From: Gnetum montanum
Taxonomy: Eukaryota > Streptophyta > Gnetopsida > Gnetales > Gnetaceae
Length of the DNA stretch: 64,000 nt
Direction of reading: 5' to 3'
Assembly: GCA_015680685.1 (NCBI GenBank)
Contig: MNCI01005801.1
Location: forward strand, 6,276-70,275
Shown here: in pieces, positions 24,058 through 35,514 of the stretch
Numbering within the stretch: the first letter of the stretch is position 1
Layout: each line of letters opens with the position of its first letter
Translations under genes and position numbers: made by a program
The notes under the pieces: generated by a model
What the model saw: only the letters and a program-made list of their open reading frames with translations
What the model was told of the DNA's origin: nothing
Database searches by the model: none

Positions 24058-24948
24058 TGATGAGCAGTGGTGTAAACCAACACCAAACCATATCAAATAT
24101 GAGTGTTCATGCGTAGCCCAATCAAATTCTGTAGACAAGGCAATATGATTATGCTAATAAGTGGTTTCAATTCACGATTGTTGTCTTCCCACGTAAGCTA
24201 GTAAAATCGATGCATATGGTTTAACTCATAATAAGGTGTATGATAACTGATGTTGTGTGGCTCATATTTCTCTTAGTGAACATAAGGTAAATGAAGTGGT
24301 TTCTAAATCTAAGTGATGGTAAACAAATATAGTCTAACCTAGGCAATGGACATCTAGCCTTGATTCTTCATACACGTCTTGGACTTATGTAATCATTACT
24401 AACTAAGTATTCTACTACTGGGGGAACCAAGCAATAATTCTACTGGATTACCAAATGATTATACTTATTGCTCAGAATTAGTTGTATCCATTCCACTTAA
24501 TAATAGTAAAAGTAAAGTTCATGGAAAAGTAAATAGTAATCAATAAGCTAAGTGAAAATAGTAAACGTTATTTTAAGTAAATAGCAAGAAATCTAAGTGA
24601 TGCTACAATGATGTAAAAGTAATATTGATCTTCATTTTTGGTCATGATAAGTGTCCAAGTATATTCCACTTGAATAAAGACTTTGTTCAATCACTTAACA
24701 TCACATTGCAAGCATACACTTCTAAGTGCTAAGTGCTAAAATCAAGAAAACAAACTAATAGAATTTCACTAAGTTGGAATGAAAACTATTTGTGGACCAT
24801 GCACCTAAGTCTTGTATTTATAGGTTCACACACATCTATAATATTAGATATCTAACATCGTAGATTGTGCCTTGATATCAGGGATCCAATATCACAACTT
24901 TGATATCAAATACCCAATATTGTAGCCAGTAAAAATTTCAATTTATCA
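24058..24948 (-). repeat. 3' LTR of element F (B-like)
   Basis: 891 bp. The minus-strand U3 has GATATC-type motifs (TTTGATATCAAAG, CCTGATATCAAGG), then TATA box CCTATAAATACAAG near 24815-24828, mirroring B and D. It is strongly diverged from B's LTRs. Confidence 0.72.
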
Positions 24949-25187
24949 TACCCTCATGATTGATTGAAAATTCATTCTCCAGTTGAAGGAAAATGAGGAT
25001 AGAGTTCCTTACAAAATTCAGAGGTAGATTTCCATGACATTGACTACTATATATTTAACTCTTAAATGGCATAATGGTGTTTACAAAAAATGATACATGA
25101 CATGACAACTTTAACAAAAAACAAAATTTGGCGAAGCTTGATGTAGTTTAGGTAGTTTCTAGTGGTGGTGGCTTTTCGATTAGTTGC
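24058..25187 (-). mobile_element. Element F: 3' LTR and adjoining internal end of a B-like gypsy element
   Basis: On the minus strand, about 240 bp of internal sequence (25187-24949) contains CCACCACTAGAAACTACCT, as element B has CCACTACCACCAGGAACTAC near its end. It finishes with the polypurine-tract neighbourhood GAATTTTCAATCAATCATGA. The LTR then starts TGATAAATTG at 24948 and ends ...CTCATCA at 24058. After the TATA box it matches B's LTR (AAAGTCTTTATTCAAGTG, TACTTGGACAC, then AGATTTCTTGC). The rest of F is missing because element C inserted at 25187/25188 and C's far side is truncated. Confidence 0.75.
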
Positions 25188-26040
25188 TAATGAGTGGCAA
25201 GGTATCCCTACTCCTAACCATATAAATCACTGAGGTGTTTATGTAAGATCTAGTCAAATTTCATGGACCTATAGTTCTCTAGTACACTAGTTCCTCTAAG
25301 AAGTGAAATGGATGTTAAGAACGTTCATTGTTTTCCCAACTACACTTGTGAAGCTCAAGGGTATGGTTTAAGTGTAACTGAGGTATATAATTTTTATCAT
25401 TTTATATTTTGTAAGTTTAATCACCTACAACAATAATGGAAGATATAAAAATTTAGTATCTAATTAGCCTATTACCTAGCTAGTCTAACATGGGTACCCA
25501 TTTCCACTTTCCAGATACATCTTGAGCACATGTAGCGCTTCTGGGTTACCAAATATTAAGTGTTTCTAGGTTACCAAGTGCTACATGTATGCTTGAAGTG
25601 GTCATGCTTGTGTTCATTAATAACCGAAAATTAATTACTCAATGAAAATGTATTAAAGTAAAGTGCTTGAATGATGAAAGCATTAAAGAAATATTAATCT
25701 ACTCTCAGTGTTGCAAGGATGATCAAAAGGGTTCATTTTTATTCCTATCATACTATTGTGCTTAGGTACATCAGTGCTCGAACAAAGATCTATACACACT
25801 TAGACTCCTGCTGTGGGCACTTAGTAAATATTCTAACTCTAAAGAAAACAAACTGTAAGATCTTCACTATCTATGATAAAAATTATCAAAAACTTATGAA
25901 AACTATAAGCCCAAGTGCTATATTTATAGGTTGAAATATACCTCGTGATATTGGATATTTGACATGGTGTCTTGGGCTCCAACATCAGGTATTCGATAGT
26001 GATGCTCCAATATCGGAGCTAGTCAAATCATAACTCATCA
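25188..26040 (-). repeat. 3' LTR of element C
   Basis: 853 bp. On the minus strand it starts TGATGAGTTATG at 26040 and ends GCCACTCATTA at 25188. After TATA box CCTATAAATATAG (about 25925-25938) it has TTAGAATATTTACTAAGTGC and CCACAGCAGGAGTC, matching D's LTR (TAGAATATTTTCCATGTGC, CCACAGTAGGAGTC). Confidence 0.82.
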
Positions 26041-26640
26041 AACTCCTATGACTGAATGAAAACTCATCGTTGAGTGAACAAGAGGAGGAACAAATTCCTT
26101 ACAAAATATTGGAAAGGTATGGGTTTATTGATTGACATACAAATTGACTTAGATGGAATAGACAAACTCTGAGTGACCAAGTGTATAGATTATAATCTTT
26201 TACAAAATTAGGTGTTCATGACAAGAGAAGAGAACACCTTGGACAAAACTAACATCCAACTCCTCTTGGCAGCTAAAGAGTGAGCAAGAAGATCCAATGA
26301 TAATGAATAGTCCTTATCATGTGATGCTATTGCATCATCCTTGGCGAAGACAATCCATCTTCCCTTGCATGATTCCCACTGCAATCACAACAAAGATCAT
26401 AGGTTAGTATGTAATGTGTAACATAGAGCTTTGTAGTACCTTACCTCATAAGGGTTGTACTTGGCTAGGTTTGGATTGTGGTGAATTTATTTTATTAGTA
26501 GTGTTAGTGGGAAGACTAACAAATAGGATAAAATGAATAAGTGGTCCATTAAATTTGAAAAAGTTCAAATAGAATGAAATGCTTGAAGAGGATGTAAAAA
26601 TTCTTAGTAATAAAAAGGAAAGTTCACTAAAAAATGTTGT
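26041..26640. other. Element C post-pol spacer
   Basis: Between the C polypurine tract and its conserved post-pol blocks. No coding potential is recognised. Confidence 0.5.
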
Positions 26641-27245
26641 GAAGATGTGCACAAGTGGATGTCATTGATGGGGAATGAAAAGAAGGATTTGATTGTGAGA
26701 ATGTCTAAGAATAAAGAACTTAACTAACTAAACAAAAGGATATGCTAGTGGTTCCTTCCCAAAGTAGGCACAGGTCTTTTATGCCCTTGCATAGCTTCAA
26801 ACCAAAGAGTCTATGGGCTCTATGGATGATTAATGGTTACATAAGGTTAAGTAAAAAAACCTGGAAGAAACTACCTAAGAATTTTAACACATCAAACAAG
26901 AACATGAAATTAGCAATGATGTTAGACATGAAAAGCATAGATGGATGAGAAAGAGTGGAATGGAGTTCTTGATTGAGATCACATGAAGTCCCTTATGAAT
27001 TTTATTGTTAAATGACTTGATAAAATCCATTAGTAGTCTAGACCAAAACCAACCATGTTCAGTGACTTCAGATCATCATTTTAACACTAGTTCATCCCCA
27101 TAAGAAATAAGAGTATTCCCATAGAATAACTACCATTTCTAATTAGAGAAGAAAAGAGAAGTAGGAAGTCAGGAAGGGTCTTAGTTAGAGGGAACCTTCA
27201 AGCATGGGTAACCTATCTTTCAAGCTCCATAACCAGTGCTTGTAG

Positions 27246-27400
27246 AATATTTATTTTGTCTAAGAGGTGTTCTTTGAATTCCCATTATTTTTTTAAATGG
27301 AAACCACACTATGAAAATATGTATGCATTTATTTTATCTAAGGGGTGTGCTTTAAATTCCCATTATTTTTCTTAAATGGAAACCACACCATGCAAAGACT
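27246..27400. repeat. 84-bp tandem duplication inside element C
   Basis: TTTATTTTGTCTAAGAGGTG...GGAAACCACACTATG recurs as TTTATTTTATCTAAGGGGTG...GGAAACCACACCATG. Element D has the corresponding block once (57575-57650). Confidence 0.85.
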
Positions 27401-27520
27401 TATTAAACTTCCTTTATTGGTCGTCATGGAATGATAAGAAATCCATGAAAACACACATGCACCTAGGCAAGTAGAAAAGTACAAAGAATACTAAATTCCC
27501 TTGAAGTCACACCCTATTCA

Positions 27521-29191
27521 TGAAAAAATGACATTGAGTGTTGAGTAGCATCAACAGTATGAATAGTGCCAAGCATAGTCAATGTTAACAGTGTGAATAG
27601 TGTCAAGCATAGTCACATTTTTTAGTAGAAAATAAGAGTGTCAACATGCATGGACTATTGCTTGAGTGCAGTTGTAGCCAAATGAAGATAAAATGCAAAG
27701 AAATGCAAAGGAGTAAGAGAGAGAAATAGAACACCACCCTAAATGGGGTTGAGCATAGTTAACTTCGAAAGAGGTTTAGAATGTGCATGATGTACAACAG
27801 GTGCAATGGAAGTGTAGTCACAATCTCGATGGTGTTAGGTTGTGAAGTCTATCACTCACCATGATATACCACACTTGCTAGGTTGGTTGTCATGGTGTAC
27901 CATGTAGTGTTTTGCATGGTTGCAATGGGCTGCGGTGTACTGTGTGGTGCAACTATGCCTCTCTACTGGTGTGGTGTGCTCTAGGTCTCATTCACCCATA
28001 GAGCTAAGTGCCAAAATGCCAAAATGCCAAATGAAAGTGCCAAGTACCAACCTATAAAATGTTGGGGGTTTAGGGATATTTATAGGGCTAGGATTAGCCT
28101 AAAATGTAGATCATGCACCACATGGTGGTGTGGTAGGTGGGACTATGCTCTGGGGTAGTTGGGACTACGCTCATCCCAACTATGCTTTGGTGTTAAGCTC
28201 TATAGTGTTGAGTGGTGTCGTTGCTTTGATGGAGCTTGTGAAGCCAAGAGACTATGACTACACTATCCAACTACATAGAGAAGATTACAATGTACCTAAA
28301 AATATGCAAACAATGCCAAAAAATGCAACTTTTGGAGACTACGCTTTAGGTCTATGCTGTATAGCATAGTTACAATTTTTGGGAAAAGGGGGATGCAAGA
28401 ATGCAAAATGCTACTACTGGAGAGGTGTTGGAATCGATGCGGATGTTCATGTTGAGGTGTCAGGGCCTTTGGAGGCTGTTCTTGCCAACTATGCTCTAAC
28501 TACACTTTGGAGCGTAGTGAGAGTATAGTTCTAGACTTAGGAAAAACCTAGTTGAAAACTAGCAAAAACTAGCAAAATGTTATTGAGCAAAATGTTTTTA
28601 ACTAGCAAAACCTAGTTGAAAACTGGCAAAAACTAGCAAAAACTAGCAAAGTGTTGAATATGCTCTAGGGGAGGCTAACTATGCTATTGAGCATAGCAAG
28701 CGTATCAGGCATAGCAAGCATAGTGGGTGTAGGCTTAACACTTAGAGAAATTTGTGCAAAAGCTTTCACCTAGGATGACTACGTTGACTACACACTAGAG
28801 CATAGTTAGGAGGTGTAGTTTCAAATAATTTTGCAAAACTGGTGTTCCATGCTAACTATGTTCCAAAGCATAGTTCTAGTAGTGGAGAGCATAGTCTCAA
28901 CATTTAGAAAAATCTACAGCTTGTGTCATCATTCTAACACTTAGTCAAAATCTTGCAAAAAGTTGGTCATTGAAGTTGACTACCCTCTACTACAATGGAA
29001 AGCATAGTCCTGGCACTTAGAAAAATTTGCAGAAAGTGTCATCATTCTAACACTTGGAAAAATTTTATAAATTTGTTAGATTGAGTTGACTATGCTCAAC
29101 ACTTAGGAAAATTTGGGCAAAGTGCCACCATTTTGACACTTAGCCAAATTTGTAGTTAAGATGCCAGGACCTAAAATTTTTTAGTTTTTCA
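27521..29191 (-). repeat. 3' LTR of element A
   Basis: 1,671 bp, TG...CA ends in either orientation. Compared with the other LTR it carries about 395 bp extra (about 28110-28505) and more copies of an AACTAGCAAA unit (28550-28650). Dense GCATAGT and ACTATGC heptamers occur throughout. TATTTATAGGGCTAG at 28077 gives a minus-strand TATA box (CCTATAAATA). Confidence 0.85.
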
Positions 29192-29210
29192 TTGGCCCCT
29201 CTTTATTGAT
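29192..29210 (-). promoter_or_regulatory. Polypurine tract of element A
   Basis: Minus-strand AATAAAGAGGGGCCAA ends exactly where the LTR TGAAAAAC begins. This fixes the transcription direction of A as minus. Confidence 0.82.
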
Positions 29211-30649
29211 GTCTAGAGAAGTGGCCTAAGAGACATTAACAAAGAATCAAAAAACATCATAGTAGACATGGAACCAATATCGCTTGTCAATACTAGATCG
29301 GGTGTTGTTCCACCATGTTCAAGAGTGTTATGGATAGGGGTATGTTGGGGCAAATGGTATAGGCAATGCTAGGGAGATGAAATGCAAAAAGGAAATATGA
29401 AATGCAAATAGTGTATCATGATACAAGATGCAAAGTTAACACAATTGAAAGTGACCATGGCATGAAGTGACTTGCCCTTGAAATGTTGACTTCTCATTGA
29501 AGTGCTCATGGGAAAGTCAAAGTTGATTCAAGGATAGGCTAATTGCAAAACTGCAATGCTATTAATTTTCTTGGGGATGTGCTTTTCCTTCTTGTTTTTT
29601 TTTTGTTTTTATTTTTATTTTTTTGCTTTTTCTACAAGGCAAATCTCCATTGGATCTGGCTTACTACTAAATGCTAGCTGCAAGGTGTTGGCCATCGAGT
29701 GGATGGGCTTTGTGGGCCATTGAGTAGATGGGATTTGCTTTTGATTCAACCATGTTACATCTGCAAGATAGGGGTTTCCTTCCAAGGATGAGGTGCATTA
29801 CATCCGCTTGGGCTTTGACTAGCCAATAGAGGCTCGCCATAGGACGAGTTGCGTTATGTCTACCATGGGTTCTATAGTGTGATGTGGAGAGAGTATGCCA
29901 TGTGTGTTTACGATGTGCATGCATATGAATGGTTTGCATGCAAGGGAATGTGGGAAATGAAATAGGGTATTGGAATGTAAGGGACATGCGTAGGATATAA
30001 TGCAAGAACCTATGTAGGCTAAAATGAGCTGAAGGGGATGTGCACTCTTGAGTGGCTTATCTATCCAAATCATGCACATTGGAGTGATGAGATGACCTGC
30101 TACTGCAATGGGATGTGTCTCTACACGAATGTCTCTGGGGCTTCATCCTACAAACATAAATTGGAGGAGATAAGAAAACCACAAAACATGAAATGCAAAT
30201 CAAATTCCCGATGTGAAGATGTTGTAAATGCTCAAAAGGCTGAACTAGTTGCAAGTGCTTAGAAAGCTAGTGAAAGTGTCAAGGGTGATGATGATGTTGC
30301 AAATATGCGAAAAGCTAAACTAGTTGCAAGTGTTGAGGAAGCCAGTGGAAGTGCTAGGGCAATGATGCTACAAGTTCTCCAAAGGTTGCACTAATGGAAG
30401 GTGCTCTAAAAGATCAATAGAATGGTATGAGGTGATGATGTTGTGGATGTGCGAACCTAGTTTAAGGTCTTGGCAGATCATGAACCCAATTTAAGGTCCT
30501 AGTAGACCAAGGGATGCTAGTTCAGAGTCCTATTAGACTACTATGTGTATGTTTAATGTTGTAGAGAATGAGTTATTATGCTAGTTTAATGTCCTAATCC
30601 AAGGACAATTTGTGCTAGTTTATAGTCATAAAGAAGTATTTGTGCTAGT
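29211..30649 (-). mobile_element. Element A internal region between its 3' LTR and the B insertion
   Basis: No RT, RNase H or integrase motif was found in six frames; the open frames at 29667-30005 and 29819-30079 have no recognisable domain. A diverged 72-bp tandem repeat lies at 30218-30361 (unit GATGTTG..AAATGC..AAAGCT.AACTAGTTGCAAGTG). From 30456 the sequence is made of repeats of a CTAGTTTAAGGTCCTAGTAG type. The same TAGTTTAAGGCC words occur on the other side of B (39490-39570), showing that both sides were one repeat-rich tract. Confidence 0.65.
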
Positions 30650-31462
30650 TGATGAGTCGTCATTTGGGCGGCCGCAATATCACGTACACGATATCGCATA
30701 CATGATATCACGGTCTATCTCCTCATCTATAAATAAGAGGTAGATAGATCAATTATGATCATTAGAAAATTAAGAATTCAATTTTAGTTTAAGTGTTTTC
30801 ATTTTCTTTCTCTCAACCCTTTTCCTCTCCGTGTATGCCTGTAGTGTGGTGAATGTAATTGTACAACATCCTTTATTCAAGTGTGACGTACTTGGACACG
30901 CACATGATCGACAATAAATATCGAGATTACTTCATCATTGCAGTATTCACTTAGATTAATTATCTAATTAATTATTATTTACTACTTTCCTAGTTAATCT
31001 CTCTTACCCTTATCTCATGTTAAAATGTGGAATAAGTATGACTTGATTACGAGCATTTAAGTGTGACTACTTCGTAACCTAGTAGCGTACCTAGGATTTA
31101 CGCTTGGTAATCCCAGTGGTAGTCATGCATGAAGTCCAAGATGTGTATGGATAATCAAGGAATAGATGCTCATCGTACTTAGGCTAGTTTAGATTCTCTC
31201 ACCCTCTCTCTCCTGGATTAGTGAATCTTACTTTCCATTGCCTTCAGGAGTAGCGTTAGATTAGAAACCATATCATACACCTCACTCTAGACTAAACCAT
31301 ACATGACAAAGATAATACTAGTCCAGGTGGGAAGATAATGAACTACGACCTAAGGCTAATTGTCTAGATGCCATAACTAGTCCATCTACGAAGTTCGACC
31401 AGATTGCACGTGTAATGCTCGTATTCGTATGGTTGAGTGTAGGGGTACCTCACCACTCATCA
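30650..31462 (+). repeat. 5' LTR of element B
   Basis: 813 bp, TGATGAGTCG...CACTCATCA. Three GATATC/AATATC palindromic units (30674-30712), including a NotI-like GCGGCCGC at about 30668, stand before TATAAATA at 30728-30735. The downstream half is nearly identical to 38560-39260. Confidence 0.95.
30728..30735 (+). promoter_or_regulatory. TATA box of B 5' LTR
   Basis: TATAAATA preceded within 20 bp by the GATATC palindrome array; likely start of element transcription some 30 bp downstream. Confidence 0.75.
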
Positions 31463-31482
31463 TTGGCGCCGTTGCTGGGGAC
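31463..31482 (+). promoter_or_regulatory. Primer-binding site of B, tRNA-Asp type
   Basis: TTGGCGCCGTTGCTGGGGAC directly follows the LTR. It is complementary, with one difference, to the 3' end of plant tRNA-Asp (ACGGCGCCA), the primer of Athila/Tat-like gypsy elements. Confidence 0.85.
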
Positions 31483-31603
31483 GGTGCTAGTTATCTAGAT
31501 TAGTTATATCATACAAGGCCAATGTAAAGGAATTAACGACATATCTTTTAGAAAGAAATAATTATTAAAAGTCACATATAAATTCACACAAAACTTCACA
31601 ACC

Positions 31604-33585
31604 ATGGCTCTCCTACAAGATTACAATAATGCCACACTTAGTGAGGAAGTTCATTGGAGAACCAACGAACTATATGACGATGAAGATTGGAGTACACAAC
31701 CTAAAGTGGAGGTTTCTTATAAACGTGAACGAAAGTAACATTGTCCCAATGCATGAAAGAATAACTTACCCGATGATGATGAACCCCTACTGGCCACTAC
31801 AAGCTTAACACAAATACAGGAGGCTGTTTGAATCTCCTGTAGGCATTGTAAAGAGATCCATCTACCCAAGCTCGATTTAAACAACTTCCCTAATTTTTAA
31901 GGAGGCTATGACTTGAATCTGCATCAACATTTACAAGCCTTCTACGATTCCTATGCATGGAGCAATGTTGATAATGGTTGGCAAAAACTTAAGCTCTTTC
32001 CTATGACACTCGTTGGCCAAGAAAAAGTATGGTATAGATCGTTAAAACCAAACTTAATACGACATTGGTCAACAATGATAGAACTCTTTAATGAAAAATA
32101 TCAAACCTACGCAAGAGTGTCAACCTTGAGGAAACAAATCCAAGGATGGAAACAAGCACAACATGAACCCTTGGACATGGCCTTAGAAAGATATTATGCT
32201 CTATTAAACAAGTATCCAGGCCATGGGTTTTCCAAGGAAAGGCTAATGTACCATATTATTGATGGGCTTCATAATGCAACAAGAGAAACCCTAGGAATGT
32301 ATGCCCAAGGTCAACTATATGAACTATGAACCCATCAAATCCAAGAGCTTATTAAGCAGGTAGCAAAAGAAGAAGGAGAAATGGCTAGATGGGAGAGTGT
32401 TGAAAAACATCAACGGGACCAAAATCTCAACTTAACAAAGGTCCATAATCATAAAAAGAAGAAATCAACCTACCATAAGGAGAAAGAACCATCTTTGCCA
32501 GTATAACAATCATTGGAGGAAGTCAAGGAAAAGATCAATAAGATGTTGGAATGGACGTATAAAAAGTATGGAGAATTTATCGATATCATTGGAGATAGAG
32601 TTTTGACAACCCAAGAAGTAGGACAAAACATTAGATAATTAGAAAGAAGGGATAAGGAAAATAAGAGCTCAACTACCAATCATACATATGAATGCAACAT
32701 ATGCCTATACGATCACCCCAAAGGCTAATGCCCAATATTGTTACATTTACATGGGCATTGGGGAAACACGTTACATCCAGAGTTTGTACAGAGATATTGT
32801 GTTCGATCACAGTGGCAACAATCCCATTCATGGGGGAGACCACCCCTAAACTAGAGAAACCCTTCATATCATCCGGATCTAAATGCTTATCTTGTTCAAC
32901 ATCCTATTTCCCCGACTAGGTCAACATACTCTATCTCACCGCATTATCATTCTCCTCAATACTATCATATCATGCCTTCAACACAACCACTAGCTTGTGT
33001 ACCTTACACTGCTCCTCAATTTCAACATTCTCATTTTTTCCCTCCTTCTACATGCCACCAACTGGTCCTAAGGTGTCTACACCACAACAGCAACCCATGA
33101 ACATTACTTGTGCTAATATTGCTAACAACAGTGAGAGACCTTAGCAACATCAGAGGTGTCCCTTCTTCAGAAATGACCCTAAGAAGGGACAACATAATTC
33201 TGAGGCCACTGCATCCTCCCACTCAGCACAAGTCCAATCCTATGGTGCACCCTTTTCTTCAAACCCCATGCCTCATGTAACTCCATCAGGGCCACCAACT
33301 CACACTCCAACAACCACACAACCCAATGAACACAGGAATGGAGAGCGACAACCCAATCCTTGCATACCATCTAACGGTCTTAAACATCATAGTGGGTCAA
33401 CTCGTTATTCGGGAACTACATCATATAAATTACCCCACTCTGCTTATTATAATCAAGTGTGTGAACCCCGATGGGGTAAGCATAACTGGGCCCCAATATT
33501 TCCAACATGCAAGGATCCTCATCTTCCATTTATTAATCCTTGCCACCCTCAACCGATTAGTTATGGGGGATATCCCCCATTCTAA
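31604..33585 (+). pseudogene. Gag of element B
   Basis: ATG at 31604 opens a frame (MALLQDYNNATLSEE) that holds the retrotransposon gag domain at 31913-32329: HLQAFYDSYAWSNVDNGWQK, LKLFPMTLVGQEKVWYRSL, MIELFNEKYQTYARVSTLRK. A lysine-rich stretch follows, then a CxxC...H..C-like knuckle near 32690-32730 (YECNICLYDHPKGYCP) and a proline-, tyrosine- and asparagine-rich tail. It is collinear with D's gag (51.0-53.3 kb). About nine in-frame stops occur before 32900 and a frame change occurs in the tail, so it is a pseudogene. Its role would be capsid formation and RNA packaging. Confidence 0.88.
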
Positions 33586-33599
33586 TAACAAGTAGGATT

Positions 33600-34956
33600 A
33601 ATAACCATTTTTTATTTTCTTTAATTTTACAACTTTTTGTTTTCAAGTTTTTATTTTTTGAATTTCTTGTTTTGTCTTTTTTATCTTTTTATCCTTTTAT
33701 GCTTTTGTAAGTAATATCATCTATGAATAACACACTCATGTGGATCATTGGTTGAGGTGTGCTCTATGTTATTGAGTCTTGAGTCATGAATTATTTGGAT
33801 AGTGAGCCCACTACACCCACTCATACACTCTACAAATAAGAGGTTCTATTCGAGGGTACAATGATATTCTTGACATTTTTCAAACTTAAAATTAATTTTT
33901 TGTTCATTGTACCTAGAATGAAGAAGGATGGACCAAGAGGAAATTATTAGGATGTGACATCAAGGGGACTTGTGGATTCTCTTTGGTGACATCTATGGAA
34001 GTTATCATGCAATGTGGTTGTACTAAGATTCTTGTAGATCTAAGAAAAATGGGAGTAAGAGTAATCAAAAAGGGCACTTAAAAATCCAATGCTATTCTAG
34101 TGGATCCCACTGGAAAGACATGCACCCATGCCTAAAGGTTGGCAGATTCTCTAGATCCACTAAAGTGAAAAAAAAAGAAGGAGCCACAAAACAAAAATCA
34201 CTCCTCCCTTGAAAAAAATGCCAAGGGATCGTATGCCTTGTTGTTATGGTACTCTCATAGTTGCTCATCATGGGATGAAATAATGTGATGTCATTGATTA
34301 GAGGAATGGAATTGGTTCTAATCTTGGAACGATAGGGTAATGACACCTTAATCATGCTTTACGCGTAGGATTCACCATGCCTTGGGTCAGTTACCTCATG
34401 TTTCAATCTCTACAATCCCTTTCTATAGTTCATCTCATCTCACTGTTCGTGTAATTGTAGCTTGTGTCATGTGTAACATAGAATTATTACCTCATTCTGA
34501 TGATAATTACATGTGTGTGTTTTGTGGAATCAGTGCGGATTACATTTAACCCTTTTAGTGCCCATGGACACTTTTAAGTGTGGTTACACAAGGGCATTAT
34601 AGGCTGGAACCTGCTTTGGGAAGGACCCACTTGTGTAATCTTTTGTAATCTTCACTGATGACATAGCTCACATACACCATTTCTCACCCTTAGCCTATTT
34701 TTCATAATATTCTTTTCCTACTATTACCCCTCTAAATTTCAATGTTCCTATGTATCCATTACATGGCCTTTTTCTCTCAATTACCACCCAAGGCCTTATT
34801 TGTTAAATCCATCCACATATAATTATTCGTTCCTTCCAAACCATCTAATTAACCTAGAACCCTTCAACATGTGTCACATGTCTGAATATTAACTTTTGAT
34901 TCTAGGAAAAACCTTTAAAATTCGGTATTTTCCCTCAGGCCTAAACATCCATAGGC
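33600..34956 (+). other. Post-gag non-coding region of B
   Basis: T-rich start (CAACTTTTTGTTTTCAAG), then blocks shared with D's post-pol region and with C: GATGTGACATCAAGGGGACT at 33954, then AGGGCATTATAGGCTGGAAC and CTGCTTTGGGAAGGACCCAC at 34590-34630. No ORF with known motif. Confidence 0.7.
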
Positions 34957-35040
34957 CGTGATATCGCATACGCGATATCGCGGATATCGTGTATGCGATG
35001 TATCATACGGGATATCGTGTTCCTCAAAACCTATAAATAG
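34957..35040 (+). promoter_or_regulatory. Internal palindrome-TATA cassette of element B
   Basis: GTGATATCGCATACGCGATA, then GGATATCGTG, GCGATGTATC and GGGATATCGTG, are followed by CCTATAAATAGG (TATA at 35032-35039). The layout copies the U3 core of the B and D LTRs, yet it stands 2.5 kb before the 3' ORF and far from any LTR end. I infer a second promoter for the downstream ORF. Confidence 0.65.
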
Positions 35041-35269
35041 GTGAGACCCCCCTCCCACGCAACTCTTAGCATCATTTCTTGCCAAGGGAGTTTTTCAAAT
35101 TTTTCTCTATGACTTGAGAGTGTGACACCTTTGCTTTTCAACCTCTATCTTGCTCGCTAGTACTCTGATTTTAATTTCGTCTAAACCTACTTGAACCTGG
35201 AGTGTTCAACTTAGTTGTGGGAGAGGGACACCTGTCGAATAGTGTCTAAATTTTTTGGAATTTATCATC

Positions 35270-35514
35270 ATCCAAAGGACATTATCTAGGGTAATTAGCT
35301 ATAATGTTTAGAATAATTGTGCCAAAAAAACTTTCAATCCCTAGGTAAACCAGGAAACTAAAATTGAAATACTACCTAAGTAAAATGAACTCATTATTAC
35401 AATCTTTCAAGAAATATCACACAAGATAAAAAAATTAATTAATTAAGGTAAGCAGTAAGGTATAACTTAACTTCAAAAAAAACCTTACTAACACTTGGCC
35501 CTATGTGATTTCAG
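35270..35514 (+). other. Candidate 5'-UTR intron before the B 3' ORF
   Basis: GTAATTAG after TATCTAGG (about 35290) could be a donor. CTATGTGATTTCAG immediately before the ATG at 35515 is a good acceptor. The interval is AT-rich and non-coding. Inference only; other donors are possible. Confidence 0.35.

Larger units (their letters stand above)
25188..27520 (-). mobile_element. Element C, 3' part: post-pol region and 3' LTR
   Basis: Minus-strand sequence collinear with element D from about D position 57438 to its 3' LTR. Shared blocks are GGTGTGACTTCAAGGGAA (27512-27495), TTCCCTCTAACTAAG (about 27190), GAAGTCACTG..ATGGTTGG (about 27050), AGACTCTTTG then TGGGAAGGAACCACTAG (about 26800-26745), and the tract TGAGTTTTCATTCAGTCA just before the LTR. 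The other half of C lies at 44893-48440, across element A. Confidence 0.82.

Noticed and set aside
29667-30005. Minus-strand 112-codon frame inside element A as a gene
   Set aside because: No start context, motif or homology visible; it lies in the repeat-rich non-coding part of A and could be chance.
30218-30361. CRISPR-like array
   Set aside because: Only two diverged 72-bp units without spacers, in a plant retrotransposon; simple tandem duplication.
34957-35040. Internal cassette as a solo LTR inserted into B
   Set aside because: No TGATGAG or CTCATCA ends flank it, and the sequence after the TATA box does not match LTR R/U5.
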